NCBI RefSeq assembly: GCF_023822025.1
Contig: NZ_CP082909.1
Location: 5,810,001-5,874,000 of the forward strand
DNA: 64,000 nucleotides
Source of the DNA: Endozoicomonas sp. 4G
GTDB lineage: Bacteria; Pseudomonadota; Gammaproteobacteria; Pseudomonadales; Endozoicomonadaceae
Reading direction: 5' to 3'
Shown: positions 63,298 to 64,000 of the stretch, piece after piece
Position numbering within the stretch: the first letter of the stretch is position 1
How the letters are laid out: each line of letters starts with the position of its first letter
Notes under the pieces: generated by a model
The model's database searches: none
What the model was told of the DNA's origin: nothing
What the model saw: only the letters and a program-made list of their open reading frames with translations
Translations under genes and position numbers: made by a program

Positions 63298-63411
63298 ATG
63301 CTGCAATTCTTAAAAGATGTAAAAAATATGCACTGGGCCCCAAAGTTGATCCTGGCCCTGATCGTACTGAAAGTACTCGCCGATGTGGTTCGTGAACAGG
63401 CCATTTTTTAA
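63298..63411 (+). CDS. Possible 37-residue single-helix membrane peptide
   Basis: The frame from the ATG at 63298 reads MLQFLKDVKNMHWAPKLILA, then LIVLKVLADVVREQAIF and a stop. One hydrophobic helix with a basic, aromatic N-terminus suggests a small membrane protein. It lies between a tandem repeat and the zinc peptidase gene, 29 bases upstream of the latter. There is no strong ribosome-binding site. Confidence 0.4.
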   Translation: MLQFLKDVKNMHWAPKLILALIVLKVLADVVREQAIF

Positions 63412-63440
63412 CGGTTGGTCAATGGATTGGAGAACATGGA

Positions 63441-64000
63441 ATGGTCTTTGTCATCCTGGGGTTATTGATTCTTGCATTGGTGTTTGGTCCCCAGGTCTGG
63501 GTGAAGCGAACACTCAGGCTGCACAGCGGTGATCGTCCGGATCTTCAGGGAACCGGCGGTGAGTTGGCTGAACACCTTGTGGAGCGTTTTGGCCTTGAGG
63601 GGGTAAAGGTTGTCAGAGGCAACCAGGGAGAGGATTTTTATAGCCCGGAAGAGTGGCTGATTTCACTTTCCCCGGAAAACTACGATGGCCGTTCAGTTTC
63701 AGCAGTGGCAGTTGCAGCCCATGAAACCGGTCATGCGCTGCAACACCAAGAGCAAGATGCCGGGTTTATGCTGCGCCAGAGGCGGATACGTCTTGCCATG
63801 AACATAGAGCGCTTCAGTGCCATGGCGTTGATGATTACCCCGCTGGTTTTTGCCCTGACCCGGGTTCCCCACAGTGTCCTGCTGACGGTTTTGATCGGTG
63901 TTTCCGGTATGCTTGCGGCTATCTGGGTGCAACTGGTCAATCTTCCTGTAGAACTGGACGCCAGCTTTAAAAAAGCCCTGCCCATTCTGGCAGAGGGTTA
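63441..64000 (+). CDS. YugP-type zinc metallopeptidase, cut by window end
   Basis: The frame from the ATG at 63441 stays open to base 64000. It has an N-terminal helix (VFVILGLLILALVFGPQVWV), then the zinc motif AAHETGHALQH (HExxH) at residues about 94-104 and further helices. This matches Zn_peptidase_2 (YugP) membrane proteases, normally about 225 residues, so roughly 40 residues are missing. Cleavage target unknown. Confidence 0.85.
   Translation, partial: MVFVILGLLILALVFGPQVWVKRTLRLHSGDRPDLQGTGGELAEHLVERFGLEGVKVVRGNQGEDFYSPEEWLISLSPENYDGRSVSAVAVAAHETGHALQHQEQDAGFMLRQRRIRLAMNIERFSAMALMITPLVFALTRVPHSVLLTVLIGVSGMLAAIWVQLVNLPVELDASFKKALPILAEG

Overview
The window looks like a chromosome segment of a marine gammaproteobacterium. 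An Oceanospirillales or Endozoicomonas-like host is my inference, not something a marker gene proves. The support is a core with gamma-type arrangements (tatA-tatC, dnaB, bioBFHCD, ilvIH, ilvY/ilvC, gcvH, mrcB with a TPR lipoprotein), two acyl-CoA dehydrogenase genes that both carry PsrA-like operators, and several TTG or GTG starts. Gene density is high, and core genes alternate with short accessory blocks.

Layout. 1-5716 is an A+T-richer accessory block. It holds a TnpB element and then a small biosynthetic cluster: cyclodipeptide synthase, cytochrome P450 and MFS exporter on the minus strand, with a divergent AraC-family regulator. The P450 frame is split by one in-frame TGA. A fragment of an FG-GAP repeat gene follows. 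6050-16200 carries a Tat-exported PhoX lipoprotein phosphatase with a Pho-box-like site, a DUF4143 ATPase, tatA and tatC without tatB, dnaB, a Schlafen/AlbA-type protein, a secreted protein of unknown function and a second TnpB element. 16250-24450 holds a broken BrnA-like antitoxin, srkA and a complete Wadjet plasmid-defence operon (jetABCD). 24561-29916 has comF and the biotin operon bioBFHCD. 30073-34557 has two long acyl-CoA dehydrogenases around an outer-membrane barrel gene. A candidate CsrA/RsmA-sequestering small RNA lies at about 34707-34822. 34837-41441 is a minus-strand signalling and surface block: S8 protease, TonB-dependent receptor, YfiR-like protein and hybrid histidine kinase. 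41745-48715 has a YHS protein, gcvH, moeB, a TfoX-C protein, a P-loop kinase, PBP1b, an LpoP-like lipoprotein, a YafN/YafO toxin-antitoxin pair and a decayed second copy of the lipoprotein gene's 3' end. 48717-55097 has a secreted EEP-domain lipoprotein, a YqcC protein, a Fur-box-preceded binding protein plus TonB receptor, a 162-bp MITE and a DUF4124 protein. 55321-60920 is branched-chain amino acid synthesis (ilvIH, an unknown gene, ilvY/ilvC). The end holds a DMT exporter, a nitrilase-family hydrolase, two small proteins and a zinc peptidase cut by the window edge.

How the parts work together. The cyclodipeptide synthase would make a 2,5-diketopiperazine from two aminoacyl-tRNAs, the P450 would oxidise it, the MFS protein would export it and the AraC protein may control it. 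Tat proteins export PhoX. The bio genes finish biotin from the pimeloyl-ACP methyl-ester route, but bioA is not here. IlvY probably controls ilvC. JetABCD cleaves invading plasmids. The most novel items are the cyclodipeptide cluster with its interrupted P450, the GGA-rich small RNA, a compensatory base pair shared between the two TnpB right ends that supports a guide-RNA fold, and an LpoP-like gene whose decayed copy brackets a toxin-antitoxin cassette.
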